From the NCBI RefSeq assembly GCF_022829445.1, contig NZ_JAKSXY010000018.1, positions 1-51,708 of the forward strand: a stretch of DNA of 51,708 bases, in the 5' to 3' direction. The DNA comes from Methylobacterium sp. J-068. GTDB taxonomy: Bacteria; Pseudomonadota; Alphaproteobacteria; Rhizobiales; Beijerinckiaceae. Under the pieces are notes generated by a model that was not told the DNA's origin, ran no database searches, and worked only from the letters and a program-made list of their open reading frames with translations. Shown in pieces: positions 43,484 to 51,708 of this stretch; position 1 is the stretch's first letter; the number at the start of each line of letters is the position of its first letter. The translations under genes were made by a program, and so were the position numbers.

Positions 43484-44587
43484 CTAATCCGCGGGTGCCG
43501 GAAACAGCAGGCTCGAATCCCCGTAGGAATAGAACCGGTAGCCCGCCGCGATCGCGTGTGCGTAGGCGGCCCGCATGGTCTCCAGCCCGGAGAAGGCCGA
43601 GACCAGCATGAACAGGGTCGAGCGCGGCAGGTGGAAATTCGTCATCAGCGCGTCCACGGCGCGGATCGGCGTGCCCGGCGTGATGAAGATCTCGGTCGGC
43701 CCGGAGAACGGATGCAGGATCCCGTCCGCGTCGGCGGCGCTCTCCAGCAGCCGCAGGGCGGTCGTGCCGACTGCCACGATGCGTCCGCCCCGCGCCCGCA
43801 CGGCGTTGAGCGCCCGCGCGGTCTCGGCGTCGAGGATGCCGATCTCGGCATGCATGCGATGGTCCTCGGTGTCCTGCGCCTTGACCGGCAGGAAGGTCCC
43901 CGCCCCTACGTGCAGGGTGACCGCGTGGCGCGCGAGCCCGGCCGCGTCGAGATCGGCGAGGAGCGCCTCCGAGACGTGCAGCCCGGCGGTGGGCGCGGCG
44001 ACGGCACCGGGTTCGCGGGCATAGACTGTCTGGTAGTCGGTGGCGTCCCGCGCGTCGGTCGCGCGCTTGCCCGCGATGTAGGGGGGCAGCGGCAGGTCGC
44101 CGACCCGCGCGATGGCCGCGTCGAGGGCCGGGCCGGCGAGATCGAAGCGCAAGGTGATTTCGCCGCCCTCCCCCTTCTCCGCGATGGTGGCGTCGAGCCC
44201 CGGAAGCTCGCAGGGCGCGCCCGCCCCGTGCCGGCCGAAGTCGACCCGGTCGAAGCCGACCCGGTCGCCGACCGCGAGGCGCTTGCCCGGCCGGGCGAAG
44301 GCGCGCCAGCGATCCGGGGCTTCCCGCAGGTGCAGCATCGCCTCCATCCGCAGGCCCGGCGAGCCGGCGCGGTGCCGGATGCCGTTGAGACGGGCCGGGA
44401 TCACGCGGGTGTCGTTGAAGACCAGGGCGTCGCCCGCCCGCAGCAGGCCCGGCAAGTCGCGCACCGTCCGGTCCGCGAAGGGCTTGCCCGGACGCACCAC
44501 GAGGAGGCGGCCGGCATCGCGGGGCACGGGGGGGCGCAGGGCGATGCTCGCCTCGGGCAGTTCGAAATCGAAGAGGTCGACGCGCAT
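43484..44587 (-). CDS. queA: tRNA preQ1-34 S-adenosylmethionine ribosyltransferase-isomerase
   Basis: 367 residues. Transfers and isomerises the ribosyl moiety of SAM onto preQ1 in tRNA to give epoxyqueuosine. Family blocks: '[19 protein letters not shown]', 'RDAGRLLVV', '[16 protein letters not shown]', '[16 protein letters not shown]', '[14 protein letters not shown]', '[19 protein letters not shown]', '[19 protein letters not shown]'. Works with tgt, next downstream. The ATG at 44587 is the family start; the preceding open frame is not family-like. Confidence 0.95.
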   Translation of the reverse strand: MRVDLFDFELPEASIALRPPVPRDAGRLLVVRPGKPFADRTVRDLPGLLRAGDALVFNDTRVIPARLNGIRHRAGSPGLRMEAMLHLREAPDRWRAFARPGKRLAVGDRVGFDRVDFGRHGAGAPCELPGLDATIAEKGEGGEITLRFDLAGPALDAAIARVGDLPLPPYIAGKRATDARDATDYQTVYAREPGAVAAPTAGLHVSEALLADLDAAGLARHAVTLHVGAGTFLPVKAQDTEDHRMHAEIGILDAETARALNAVRARGGRIVAVGTTALRLLESAADADGILHPFSGPTEIFITPGTPIRAVDALMTNFHLPRSTLFMLVSAFSGLETMRAAYAHAIAAGYRFYSYGDSSLLFPAPAD

Positions 44588-44744
44588 GGCGCGCCAACAG
44601 CACGGTTCGCCCATCCGGATCAATGGGGCCGGATCAGGCGGGCGCGGCCCGATCCGGTGGAACCGGCGCGGGCCGGCCCTGTTCAGAAGGAGAGCCGCTG
44701 CCGCCTCCGGACGGCCTCGAACGACGAAGAGGACACTCGAACGC

Positions 44745-44987
44745 ATGCCGTGGTTTGCCGTGAGCCCCCGTGATCCCGCCGATCCGCGCTGGCCGCTGCC
44801 GGAGCAGCCGCGCGTGACCCTGAAGGCGGAGGACGCGGACGAAGCCCGCGAAAAGTTCCTGGAGGCCTATCCGAGCCGCCCGTTCGGGACGCCGGCCTCG
44901 CCCGTCGCGGATGCCGGAGATGCCGGGTTTGCCGGGGATCGCGACGCCCTCGAGATCGTGCCGACCGATACGCCGCCCTCGCCCTGA
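44745..44987 (+). CDS. Small hypothetical protein
   Basis: 80 residues: '[24 protein letters not shown]' then '[19 protein letters not shown]' and an acidic, Asp/Ala-rich tail. No signal or membrane segment. The opening with Trp/Pro-rich sequence suggests a folded N-terminal half. Ribosome site GAGGA about 11 bases before ATG 44745. Divergent from queA; unknown function. Confidence 0.6.
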   Translation: MPWFAVSPRDPADPRWPLPEQPRVTLKAEDADEAREKFLEAYPSRPFGTPASPVADAGDAGFAGDRDALEIVPTDTPPSP

Positions 44988-45076
44988 GCGCCCTGCCTCG
45001 GGAATCGTGAATCCCGAAGCTTTGGGACAGCGTTGGTGCAGGCGTCGATGCCGATGGCGGGAGGGGTGTGAGTGGC

Positions 45077-45334
45077 ATGAGCGAGGCGATCAAGGGCGAC
45101 GAGATCAGGGCCAGGATGGCGCGGCGGCGCGTCACCCTCGACGGACAACTGGTGTCTTACTGGGACCGCGAGGCCCTGCGCCTGGAGACCCTGGCCGAGG
45201 GCGCGCGCTGGAACTGGACGGCACGCGGCCACCGGCGCAGGGCCGAGCGGGCCCGCGCCAAGAGCGCGGTGTTCGCGGAGCGCGAGCGGGCCCGTGCGGC
45301 CACGCCCGGGGAGTCCGGACCCGACCCGGCATAG
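45077..45334 (+). CDS. Small basic hypothetical protein
   Basis: 85 residues, Arg/Ala-rich and helical ('REALRLETLAEGARWNWTARGHRRRAERARAKSAVFAERERA'). No recognised domain. GGAGGGG lies about 11 bases before ATG 45077; a GTG at 45068 is the alternative. Frame and charge pattern are plausible for a real gene but could be chance in GC-rich DNA. Confidence 0.45.
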   Translation: MSEAIKGDEIRARMARRRVTLDGQLVSYWDREALRLETLAEGARWNWTARGHRRRAERARAKSAVFAERERARAATPGESGPDPA

Positions 45335-45475
45335 CCCCGGCTCAATCGTTCAGCGACGGGTTCAACCTGTGCCGTGGCCTTGAACCTTTGCCGTGGCCTT
45401 GGCGCGGCCCCGGCGCGTATGGGCTGCCCGACCGCACGGCGAGACGCCGTCGCGGCTTCGAGCCCGGACGCCGCG

Positions 45476-46363
45476 ATGGACCGCACACAGAAAGCCGCCC
45501 TGCTGAGTGCCGTCATCGGCACCCTCGTGATGGGCCTCAAATTCGCGGCCTACTGGATCACCGGCAGCCTCGCGCTCTACTCCGATGCCCTGGAGAGCAT
45601 CATCAACGTGGTGGCGGCCCTGTTCGCCCTCATCGCCCTGCGGGTGGCCGCCCAGCCCGCCGACGACGACCACCCCTACGGTCACCACAAGGCGGAATAC
45701 TTCTCCGCCGTCATCGAGGGCGCGCTGATCATCGTCGCGGCGATCCTGATCCTGCGCGAATCCTTCCAGGGCCTCCTCGACCCGAAGCCCCTCGACGCGC
45801 CGTTCACGGGCCTGATGGTCAACCTCGTGGCCACGGCGATCAATGGCGGCTGGGCGATCTGGCTCCTGGCGCGCGGCCGGGCCTGGCGTTCCCCCGCCCT
45901 GGTGGCGGATGCCCGCCACGTCATGGCCGACGTGATCACCTCCGGCGGCGTGCTGGCGGGCGTCGCCCTGGTGATGGCGACCGGCATCGCCATCCTCGAT
46001 CCGCTGATCGCCGGGCTCGTGGCCCTCAACATCCTGTGGTCGGGCTGGGGCATGGTGCGGGAATCGGTCAGCGGCCTGATGGACAAGGCGGCCCCGCCCG
46101 AGATGGTGGCGCAGATCCGCGACCTGATCTCGACCCACAGCACGGGGGCGCTGGAGGCGCACGACGTCCGCACCCGCCACGCGGGCCAGGCGACCTTCAT
46201 CGACTTCCACCTCGTGGTGCCGGGCGCCATGACGGTGCAGGATTCGCACGCCATCTGCGATCGCCTGGAAGCCGCGATCGAGAGCGCCATCGAGGGCTCC
46301 GTCGTGGTCATCCACGTGGAGCCCGGCGAGCACGCCAAGGGCCGGGGCGTGCCGGTGGTCTGA
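45476..46363 (+). CDS. Cation diffusion facilitator transporter
   Basis: 295 residues, six membrane segments and a cytoplasmic C-terminal domain. Metal-site signatures are 'GSLALYSDALESIINV' in the second segment and 'VADARHVMADVITS' (HxxxD) in the fifth, with 'DDHPYGHHKAEYF' in the loop between. Exports divalent metals (Zn, Fe, Co or Mn) in exchange for protons; the metal is not evident from sequence. I use ATG 45476; the upstream open frame adds a non-family extension. Convergent with the TonB receptor gene. Confidence 0.9.
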   Translation: MDRTQKAALLSAVIGTLVMGLKFAAYWITGSLALYSDALESIINVVAALFALIALRVAAQPADDDHPYGHHKAEYFSAVIEGALIIVAAILILRESFQGLLDPKPLDAPFTGLMVNLVATAINGGWAIWLLARGRAWRSPALVADARHVMADVITSGGVLAGVALVMATGIAILDPLIAGLVALNILWSGWGMVRESVSGLMDKAAPPEMVAQIRDLISTHSTGALEAHDVRTRHAGQATFIDFHLVVPGAMTVQDSHAICDRLEAAIESAIEGSVVVIHVEPGEHAKGRGVPVV

Positions 46364-46421
46364 GGGAGCGGAAACCCGCCCTCCGGGGCGCGCCCGGCCA
46401 ACGGCGCCGGCCCCCTTCGGC

Positions 46422-48638
46422 CTACCAGCGGTAGATCAGGCTGCCGATGACCGTCGCGGGCTGGTTGCGGTTGCAGAAGCCGAACGAGCAGGTCTGATAG
46501 TTCCGGTCGAAGATGTTGTAGCCGTTGAGCTGCGCGCGGAAGCCCTTGTAGCGCGGGTCGAGCGCGGCGAAATCGTAGGCGACGAGGGCGTCGTACAGGG
46601 TCGCGGTGGCGTTGCGCACGGTGTTCAGGTCGTCGGCATAGCTGGTGCCGATGTAGCGGATGCCGCCGCCGATCTGCAGGCCGCGCAAGGGAGAGGATGG
46701 CGGGAAGGCATAGGTCAGGAACGATGCGTAGGTGTCGCCGGGAATGCCCGAGACGCGGTTCCCGTTGATCGATTCGCCCGTGGCTGCGGTCGAGTTCACG
46801 AAGCGGATGTCGACGTGGGTGTAAGCGATCGTCAGATTCGTGCCGGGCGCGAGATTGGCGGTGGCCTCGGCCTCGAAGCCGGTGGAGCGCACGGCGCCGG
46901 TGGAGGCCTGGAACAGGATGTTGTTGGGGTCGGTGCGCAGGATGCTCGACTGCGCGATGTCGAAGCCGGCGAACGCGGCCTGGATGTTGGTGCCGGGGAT
47001 CAGGACCTTCACCCCCGCCTCGATCTGGTCGCCGGTGGCCGGCTTGAAGGCCTGGCCGTTCCGGTCGAGGCCCACCTGCGGCGTGAAGGTTGTGGCGTAG
47101 CTGGCATAGGGCACGAGGCCGGGCGCCAGGACGTAGCCGAGGCCGACGCGGCCGGTGAAGGCGGTGTTGTCCTGGCGCGAGACCGCACTGCCGGGCGTCG
47201 CGTAGCTGTCCTGGAAGACCTGATCGTAGCGCCCGTTCACGGTCAGGATGAAGTCGCCGAACTTGGCCTGATCCTGGAGGTAGACGCCGATCTGGTCCTG
47301 GGTCTGGCGCGCGGTGTCACCGAGGGCCGGCGTCGCGATGAACTGCTGGCCGTAGTTCCGCGTGAGGAGGTTGAGGTCGGGAACCGCGACGCTGTCGCCG
47401 TAGAAACTCCCGAAGCGGGTGGTGAGGCTGTAGCGGGCGTAGTCGACGCCCCCGATCACGGTGTGGGCGATCGGGCCGGTCGCGAAATGCCCTTCCAGCT
47501 GGTTGTCCAGCGTCTGCTGGACGAGGCCGTTGCGCTGATAGCCGTTGTCGCGCGCGCCGATGGTGCGCTCCGCGTTGATGGACGTGATGTCCACGTACTT
47601 CGCGCTCAGGAACAGGCCGTAATGCCGGAAGTTCTGGCGGAAGATCAGGTCCGGACTGAACTTGTGCTCGAAGGCGTAGCCGACCCGGTACTGGGTCTGG
47701 TCGAGGCCGGCGAAGCGCGGATCACCCATGTAGTAGTTCGTCGCCCGGAAGCCGGGGTCGTTGTAGAAGAACGTCGTCGCCGGCGTGTTGGTGATCTGGA
47801 ACTCGCTCAGGAACGTGAACGTGGTGTCGGCCGAGGGCTTCCAGGTGAAGGCCGGGGCGATGTTGAACTGGTCGTCGTTCGTGCCGAGGCCGATGAAGGT
47901 GCCGGCCTCCCGTCGCAGGCCCGTGAGGCGATAGGCCATCGTCCCGCCCGTTCCTTCGAGGGGGCCGCCGACGTCGAAGGCGCCCTGGAAGCGGTCGAAG
48001 CTGCCGGCCTGGAACTGCACCTCGCCGAAGGGCGCGAAGACCGGGCGCTTCGACGTCGCGTCGAGGATGCCGCCGGGTGAGCCGAGGCCGTAAAGGCCGG
48101 AGGCCGGCCCGCGCAGGATGGTCACCGCCTCCAGGCCGTAGGGCTCGGTCTTCGGATAGGCGAAGCCGCTGCCGATCACCCGTAGGCCGTCGCGGTAGAT
48201 GCCCTGGTTGGTGAGCACGTCGAAGCCGCGGATGAAGATCTGGTCGAAGCGCGGATCGAAGCCGGAGCGCGCCGTCGCGGCGCCGGGGATGTAGGCCACC
48301 GAATCCGCGAAGGTCTGGACGTTGCGGTCGTTGAGCTGCTCGCGGGTGACGACCGAGACCGATTGCGGGGTCTCGATCAGCGGGGTGTTGGTCTTCGTCG
48401 CCGCCGTGGCGACCCGTGCCGTGTAGCCGGTGACGCCGGAGGGGCCGCCGCCGCCGCCGCTGGTCGCCGCCGTGCCGCCATCGCCACCGCTGAGATTGAC
48501 GCCTCTCCCGATGGCGGGCCCGGGCGCCGTCCCCTCGACGGAGAGCTGATCGAGTTGCACGCTTTGCTGAGCGGCGGCGGGCCCGCCGAGGGCGGTCGTG
48601 GCCAGGAGGAGAGCGAGGCGTGAGGAGCGATGGGGCAT
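46422..48638 (-). CDS. TonB-dependent siderophore receptor
   Basis: 738-residue outer-membrane receptor. Signal peptide (to AAAQ near 24), a Gly-rich linker, a plug domain ('TPQSVSVVTREQLNDRNVQTFADSVAYIPGA', 'FIRGFD', 'ILRGPASGLYGLGSPGGI') and a 22-strand-type barrel ending in the aromatic 'VIGSLIYRW'. The TIGR01783-like plug suggests a ferric hydroxamate or catecholate siderophore. No siderophore synthesis genes are nearby. A motif resembling the Irr box lies 103-119 bases upstream (48741-48757), consistent with iron control. Confidence 0.92.
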   Translation of the reverse strand: MPHRSSRLALLLATTALGGPAAAQQSVQLDQLSVEGTAPGPAIGRGVNLSGGDGGTAATSGGGGGPSGVTGYTARVATAATKTNTPLIETPQSVSVVTREQLNDRNVQTFADSVAYIPGAATARSGFDPRFDQIFIRGFDVLTNQGIYRDGLRVIGSGFAYPKTEPYGLEAVTILRGPASGLYGLGSPGGILDATSKRPVFAPFGEVQFQAGSFDRFQGAFDVGGPLEGTGGTMAYRLTGLRREAGTFIGLGTNDDQFNIAPAFTWKPSADTTFTFLSEFQITNTPATTFFYNDPGFRATNYYMGDPRFAGLDQTQYRVGYAFEHKFSPDLIFRQNFRHYGLFLSAKYVDITSINAERTIGARDNGYQRNGLVQQTLDNQLEGHFATGPIAHTVIGGVDYARYSLTTRFGSFYGDSVAVPDLNLLTRNYGQQFIATPALGDTARQTQDQIGVYLQDQAKFGDFILTVNGRYDQVFQDSYATPGSAVSRQDNTAFTGRVGLGYVLAPGLVPYASYATTFTPQVGLDRNGQAFKPATGDQIEAGVKVLIPGTNIQAAFAGFDIAQSSILRTDPNNILFQASTGAVRSTGFEAEATANLAPGTNLTIAYTHVDIRFVNSTAATGESINGNRVSGIPGDTYASFLTYAFPPSSPLRGLQIGGGIRYIGTSYADDLNTVRNATATLYDALVAYDFAALDPRYKGFRAQLNGYNIFDRNYQTCSFGFCNRNQPATVIGSLIYRW

Positions 48639-48740
48639 GGACACGGAACACGCTGGGAGGCGCCCGAAGCGGCGCAATACCCCGTTTCATCGCTTGTCGG
48701 GGATTACGAAGCAAGCCAAAAACGTGTTGTTTTACAGATA

Positions 48741-48757
48741 CTTAGAACAATTAAAAT
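48741..48757 (-). promoter_or_regulatory. Irr (ICE)-box-like motif upstream of TonB receptor
   Basis: CTTAGAACAATTAAAAT matches 10 of 14 defined positions of TTTAGAA-N3-TTCTAAA, with one half-site (TTAGAA) perfect. It lies in a conspicuously AT-rich promoter region. Inferred from position and similarity. Confidence 0.35.
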
Positions 48758-48829
48758 CTGAAGGAATTCCAAACTGACGCCGCGTGGCGCGGGCGATGGC
48801 GCGACGCCTCCGCGTGATCGGGATGGAGC

Positions 48830-49573
48830 TCACGCCCCCGGTACGGTCTCGCCGAAGATCGCCTCGAAGGCGGCGCGCAGCTGCATGTCGGCCTCCGGCA
48901 GGGTGACCAGGCGCCCAAGATCGACGAGGCTGGTGACCCCGTGTCCGACGATGCCGCAGGGCACGATGCCCTCGAAGTGGGAAAGGTCCGGCTCCACGTT
49001 GAGGCTGATGCCGTGGAAGCTCACCCAGCGGCGCACCCGGATGCCGATCGCCGCGATCTTGTCCTCGACGCCCTCCCCCTTCTCGGGGCGTCGGACCCAG
49101 ACCCCGACCCGGTCCTCGCGCCGCTCGCCGCGCACGTTGAAGGCCTCCAGCGTGGCGATGATCCAGGCCTCCAGGGCCGCCACGTAGGCCCGCAGGTCCC
49201 GGCGCCGGCGGTTGAGGTCGAGCATGACGTAGGCCACCCGCTGGCCGGGGCCGTGATAGGTGTACTGCCCGCCCCGCCCGGTGCGGTGGACGGGAAGGCG
49301 CTCCGGCGCGACGAGGTCCGCCTCCCGCGCCGAGGTGCCCGCCGTGTAGAGCGCCGGGTGCTCCAGGAGCCAGACCAGCTCGGGAGCCGTGCCGGCCGCG
49401 ATCGCCTCGGCCCGCGCTTCCATCACGGCCACCGCCGCCTCGTAGGCCACGGGTGCCTCGCTGATCCGCCATTCCACCGGCGCGCTTCCGGGCCCGGCGC
49501 GGAAATCGCCCGCGGACAGCGCCAGCCGGGGGGCGGTTATGGTTTCGTTTACCAAGACTTCACCATCACGCAT
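48830..49573 (-). CDS. lipB: Lipoyl(octanoyl) transferase
   Basis: 247 residues. Transfers octanoyl from acyl carrier protein to lipoyl domains, the first step of lipoate synthesis. Signatures: '[18 protein letters not shown]', '[24 protein letters not shown]', '[22 protein letters not shown]' (catalytic Lys) and '[15 protein letters not shown]' (catalytic Cys). ATG 49573 is the longest plausible start; the conserved core begins about 30 residues in. Divergent from the FliN-like gene. Confidence 0.95.
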   Translation of the reverse strand: MRDGEVLVNETITAPRLALSAGDFRAGPGSAPVEWRISEAPVAYEAAVAVMEARAEAIAAGTAPELVWLLEHPALYTAGTSAREADLVAPERLPVHRTGRGGQYTYHGPGQRVAYVMLDLNRRRRDLRAYVAALEAWIIATLEAFNVRGERREDRVGVWVRRPEKGEGVEDKIAAIGIRVRRWVSFHGISLNVEPDLSHFEGIVPCGIVGHGVTSLVDLGRLVTLPEADMQLRAAFEAIFGETVPGA

Positions 49574-49638
49574 GGACAGTCGGATGAGGGACGGGCGCCG
49601 CGAGCGCCAGAGCGTCCCTCGGGCAAGGAACGGGTGGC

Positions 49639-49944
49639 GTGGCGGTTCTCGAAGACCTCAAGGTCGATCTCACGGTGGTGCTCGGGCGCAGTCACATGCC
49701 GCTGCACATGCTGCTGCGCATGGGCCGTGGCGCGGTGATCGAACTCGAATCCACCGAGACCGATATGGTCGAGATTCTCGCCAACGACCACCCGATCGCG
49801 CGCGGCCAGATCGTGGTGACGGGCAACCGCATCTCGGTGGAGGTCACCGAACTGATCCGCAAGGCCGAGGTCGTGCGGCTTCCGGGCGTGACCATTGGCG
49901 ACGGCGCGGTGCCGGTCCTGGAGGGCGGCGTCGATTTCCTCTGA
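49639..49944 (+). CDS. FliN/SpoA-domain flagellar switch-like protein
   Basis: 101 residues, essentially a single SpoA/FliN domain: '[31 protein letters not shown]', '[30 protein letters not shown]'. FliN forms part of the C-ring that sets flagellar rotation direction and docks export substrates. The protein has only a few residues before the domain, shorter than most FliN. GTG start at 49639 with AGGA upstream. No other flagellar gene is in the window, so it is an orphan copy. Confidence 0.8.
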   Translation: MAVLEDLKVDLTVVLGRSHMPLHMLLRMGRGAVIELESTETDMVEILANDHPIARGQIVVTGNRISVEVTELIRKAEVVRLPGVTIGDGAVPVLEGGVDFL

Positions 49945-50061
49945 TCCGCCCATTCCGGCGCTTGTCGGACGAAAATTCGTCTGCTACTAGCTGCGCCGCG
50001 CCACGAGAGATCGTTCGCAGCCCCCCGGGGCGGCGGACGAAAGCGAACGCGGTGAGACAAT

Positions 50062-50146
50062 GCGGCCATGGCGGAATTGGTAGACGCGCTAGCTTGAGGT
50101 GCTAGTCCTGCAAGGGGTGGAGGTTCGAGTCCTCTTGGCCGCACCA
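50062..50146 (+). tRNA. tRNA-Leu (GAG)
   Basis: 85 bases with encoded CCA. Acceptor GCGGCCA/TGGCCGC, anticodon stem CTAGC/GCTAG with loop TTGAGGT (anticodon GAG), a variable arm, and T arm GGAGG/CCTCT with TTCGAGT (one G-T pair). The integrase remnant starts 82 bases downstream, the common arrangement for a tRNA-linked element. Confidence 0.96.
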
Positions 50147-50228
50147 ACTCTTTTGTCCTTGAGCGACAGAAGGTTGTTGCATTACAACGGGTTACGGGTA
50201 GCCGCGCTGTCACACAGCGGTACCCCAC

Positions 50229-51172
50229 ATGGCCGTCATGACAGCCCGACCTTGGAAAGACCCGAAGACCGGGGTCTATCATCTCCGACAGCGCACTCCG
50301 CGAGACCTTTTGGTCCGCGTGAAGGACCAGACGGTCTCCCTCCCAGTCGCTGATACTTTCGTTTCCGTGAAAGTCGGAGACACCGTTCAGGCATCCCTAC
50401 GCACTAAGGAAGCCGCCGAAGCGCGTACCCGCCACGCGGTCGCTGACGGGGCTCTGAAGCGGTTCCGGGAAGCTCAGAAGGCTGGGCCGGCTCACCTATC
50501 CCATAAGCAGGCTGTCGCCCTTGCTGGCGTCCTCTTCCGGGAGTTCACCGAAGCTCATGACGATGACCCCGGCGAGGCTGAGCGGTGGCTCATAGAGCAC
50601 GGAGCTGATGTTCTCGCGCGGTATGGGCAGCTTGGGCGCGCGAGATTGATGATAGGTGACGACGCACGGCGCCGCTCTTCGCGTGAGTTTCGGTTCGGCC
50701 AGGCGCCCGGATTGCCGAACTGACGCATCTGGAAGCGGGGGACATCAGGACAGAGGCAGGGATAATAGTGATGGACCTGAGGGTCACCAAGACGGGGCAT
50801 CCGCGGACAGTGCCGATCCACGCTCACCTCATCGAGCAAGGCTTCCTGGCCTTCGTAGCGGCGGCTGGGCCTGGGCCGTTGTTCTTCGATCCGAAAAGGC
50901 ACGGGAAGGCTTCCTCTACGTCCCCGGCCGAGTTGCGCGGGCACAAGATCGGCAAGTGGGTTCGCGAAGCCGTGAAGCTGGACCCTGACGTGGACCCGAA
51001 CCACGGCTGGCGGCACACTTGGAAGACCAGAGCCCTTGGTGCGGGGATTGAGGAGCGGCTCCGGGACGCCGTAACGGGTCATCGGGTTGGATCGGTCGCA
51101 CGGAGTTATGAAGCGCCGTCACTGGCGATGTTAACCGCTGCGATGCGGAGATTTCCGCGCTGCAGCTCGTAG
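50229..51172 (+). pseudogene. Decayed tyrosine recombinase (integrase)
   Basis: Two frames. 50229-50723 encodes the N-terminal ~150 residues of a DUF6538-type phage integrase (MTARPWKDPKTGVYHLRQRT, then an arm-binding/SAM-like helical part). About 50677-51172 in another frame encodes the catalytic end, with Arg in GARIAELTHLEAGDIR, Lys in TKTGHPRTVPIH, HGWRHTWKTRALGAG, GHRVG and the Tyr in VARSYEAP. The region between (probably 150-250 residues) is deleted, with a frame change near 50650-50680. The catalytic residues survive but no full protein can be made. Confidence 0.75.
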
Positions 51173-51577
51173 CTTCAAGTTGGTGCGGACGGTGGGAGAC
51201 CCTTCGTCCCAATTTCGATCATTGTAAACATTGATGTTTTGACGGCACTGTCGAAGGTCTTTGTAAGGATTTGGCTAGCCCGACACTGCCGCTTGAAACG
51301 TATGATCTGGGGATGCCGAAGGTACGGACGGAAGCCTCAAAGCGGTCATAGCGCGCGTGACCCAGCATGTCAGAGTCAATGGCCACTTCAGCACGCCTAT
51401 TGGTATGCTGAAGTCGCGCCATCCTATCAGCCGAGATAATTAAAATCTCTACTCAATGCGGATGCGGAAGGTCTTCCATAGCGGCAATCCCAGGAGTAGT
51501 GAGCCAGTTATATAGTCCTTCACGTGTTAAGGAGCCCTCCCTAATTCGGAGTACTGCCTCCGCCAAGCTAGGGTGTG
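51173..51577. other. Gap with no convincing gene
   Basis: About 400 bases of lower GC content. No convincing coding frame, RNA or repeat is visible apart from the possible gene tail at 51453-51567. Confidence 0.5.
51453..51567 (-). pseudogene. Possible C-terminus of a gene cut by the insertion sequence
   Basis: A minus-strand frame of about 37 residues (SLAEAVLRIREGSLTREGLY, then a short Trp- and Met-containing end) finishes at 51453. It reads like a real alpha-helical protein end and runs without interruption into the insertion-sequence end, suggesting the element landed inside a gene. No family recognised. Confidence 0.25.
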
Positions 51578-51708
51578 TCATCGCTTGAGCCAGTGGAGGG
51601 CGGCGGCGAGGTAGAGGACGCCCATGAAGCTGATGGCGGTCTTCTCGTAGCGGGTGGCGATGGCGCGCCATTCCTTGAGCCTGGCCCAGAGGCGCTCGAC
51701 CTGGTTGC
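51570..51708 (-). mobile_element. IS5-family insertion sequence, one end, cut by window edge
   Basis: The element's end lies near 51570 (gggtgtgtca), 8 bases from the transposase stop, and continues past the right edge. The flanking CTAG next to the end may be part of a short target duplication; the other end is not visible. Confidence 0.55.
51578..51708 (-). CDS. IS5-family transposase, C-terminal part
   Basis: 43 residues before TGA at 51580-51578: NQVERLWARLKEWRAIATRY, then EKTAISFMGVLYLAAALHWL. This is the C-terminus of an IS5-family (IS427/IS1031-like) DDE transposase; the glutamate in NQVERLW is the last residue of its catalytic triad. The rest lies outside the window. Confidence 0.85.
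   Translation of the reverse strand, partial: NQVERLWARLKEWRAIATRYEKTAISFMGVLYLAAALHWLKR

Noticed and set aside
51219..51422. Minus-strand frame of 67 codons in the last gap
   Set aside because: No start signal or recognisable pattern; not enough to call a gene.

Overview
The window is high-GC alphaproteobacterial chromosome, most likely Methylobacterium/Methylorubrum (Hyphomicrobiales). The best clue is a YdeP-type molybdopterin oxidoreductase overlapping a small winged-helix-like gene, the fdh4A-fdh4B arrangement described in Methylobacterium extorquens. A malyl-CoA thioesterase/CitE-like gene, a bcsN/bcsS-type cellulose operon and the lptF-lptG-lptD-pdxA-rsmA order agree with this. No species call is possible from sequence alone.

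Layout. 1-9329: end of a membrane-protein gene and pepA on the minus strand, then lptF, lptG, lptD, pdxA and rsmA on the plus strand (LPS export plus B6 and ribosome housekeeping). 9464-14639: Tim44-like protein, PAS histidine kinase, S24/CI-type repressor, DUF952 gene, pyrD, a decayed Tudor-like fragment and a small secreted or membrane protein. 14885-21861: fdh4AB, a secreted metzincin-like protease, an old yellow enzyme, a CitE-like lyase/thioesterase and small conserved genes including csaA. 21869-25127: an FtrABCD-type ferrous iron importer on the minus strand. 25688-37015: cellulose operon bcsS-A-B-Z-K-N followed by a receiver-HPt phosphorelay protein.

37269-42108 is an element of about 4.8 kb inserted in the 3' half of a tRNA-Lys gene. 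It is bounded by a 41-bp perfect direct repeat, one copy being part of the intact tRNA gene. It carries an AmpG-like transporter, a phage tail fragment, a two-gene unit of an unknown protein and a Doc/Fic-type toxin, a MerR-like helix-turn-helix protein and an AT-rich membrane/coiled-coil protein. No integrase is left inside it.

42143-49944 returns to core genes: queA-tgt, two small genes, a cation diffusion facilitator, a TonB-dependent siderophore receptor, lipB and an orphan FliN-domain protein. From 50062 a tRNA-Leu(GAG) is followed by a decayed tyrosine integrase and, at the right edge, the end of an IS5-family transposase gene, so a second tRNA-linked accessory region begins here.

The strongest candidate for something undescribed is the cargo of the tRNA-Lys element: the unknown protein overlapping a Doc-like toxin, beside an HTH protein and a membrane/coiled-coil protein of a kind seen in phage-defence settings. 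Other points of interest are a palindromic miniature element present twice (once 7 bp from the tRNA-Lys attachment repeat), Irr-box-like motifs before two iron-uptake genes, a degenerate PilZ motif in BcsA, and a Tgt that lacks two zinc-ligand cysteines.
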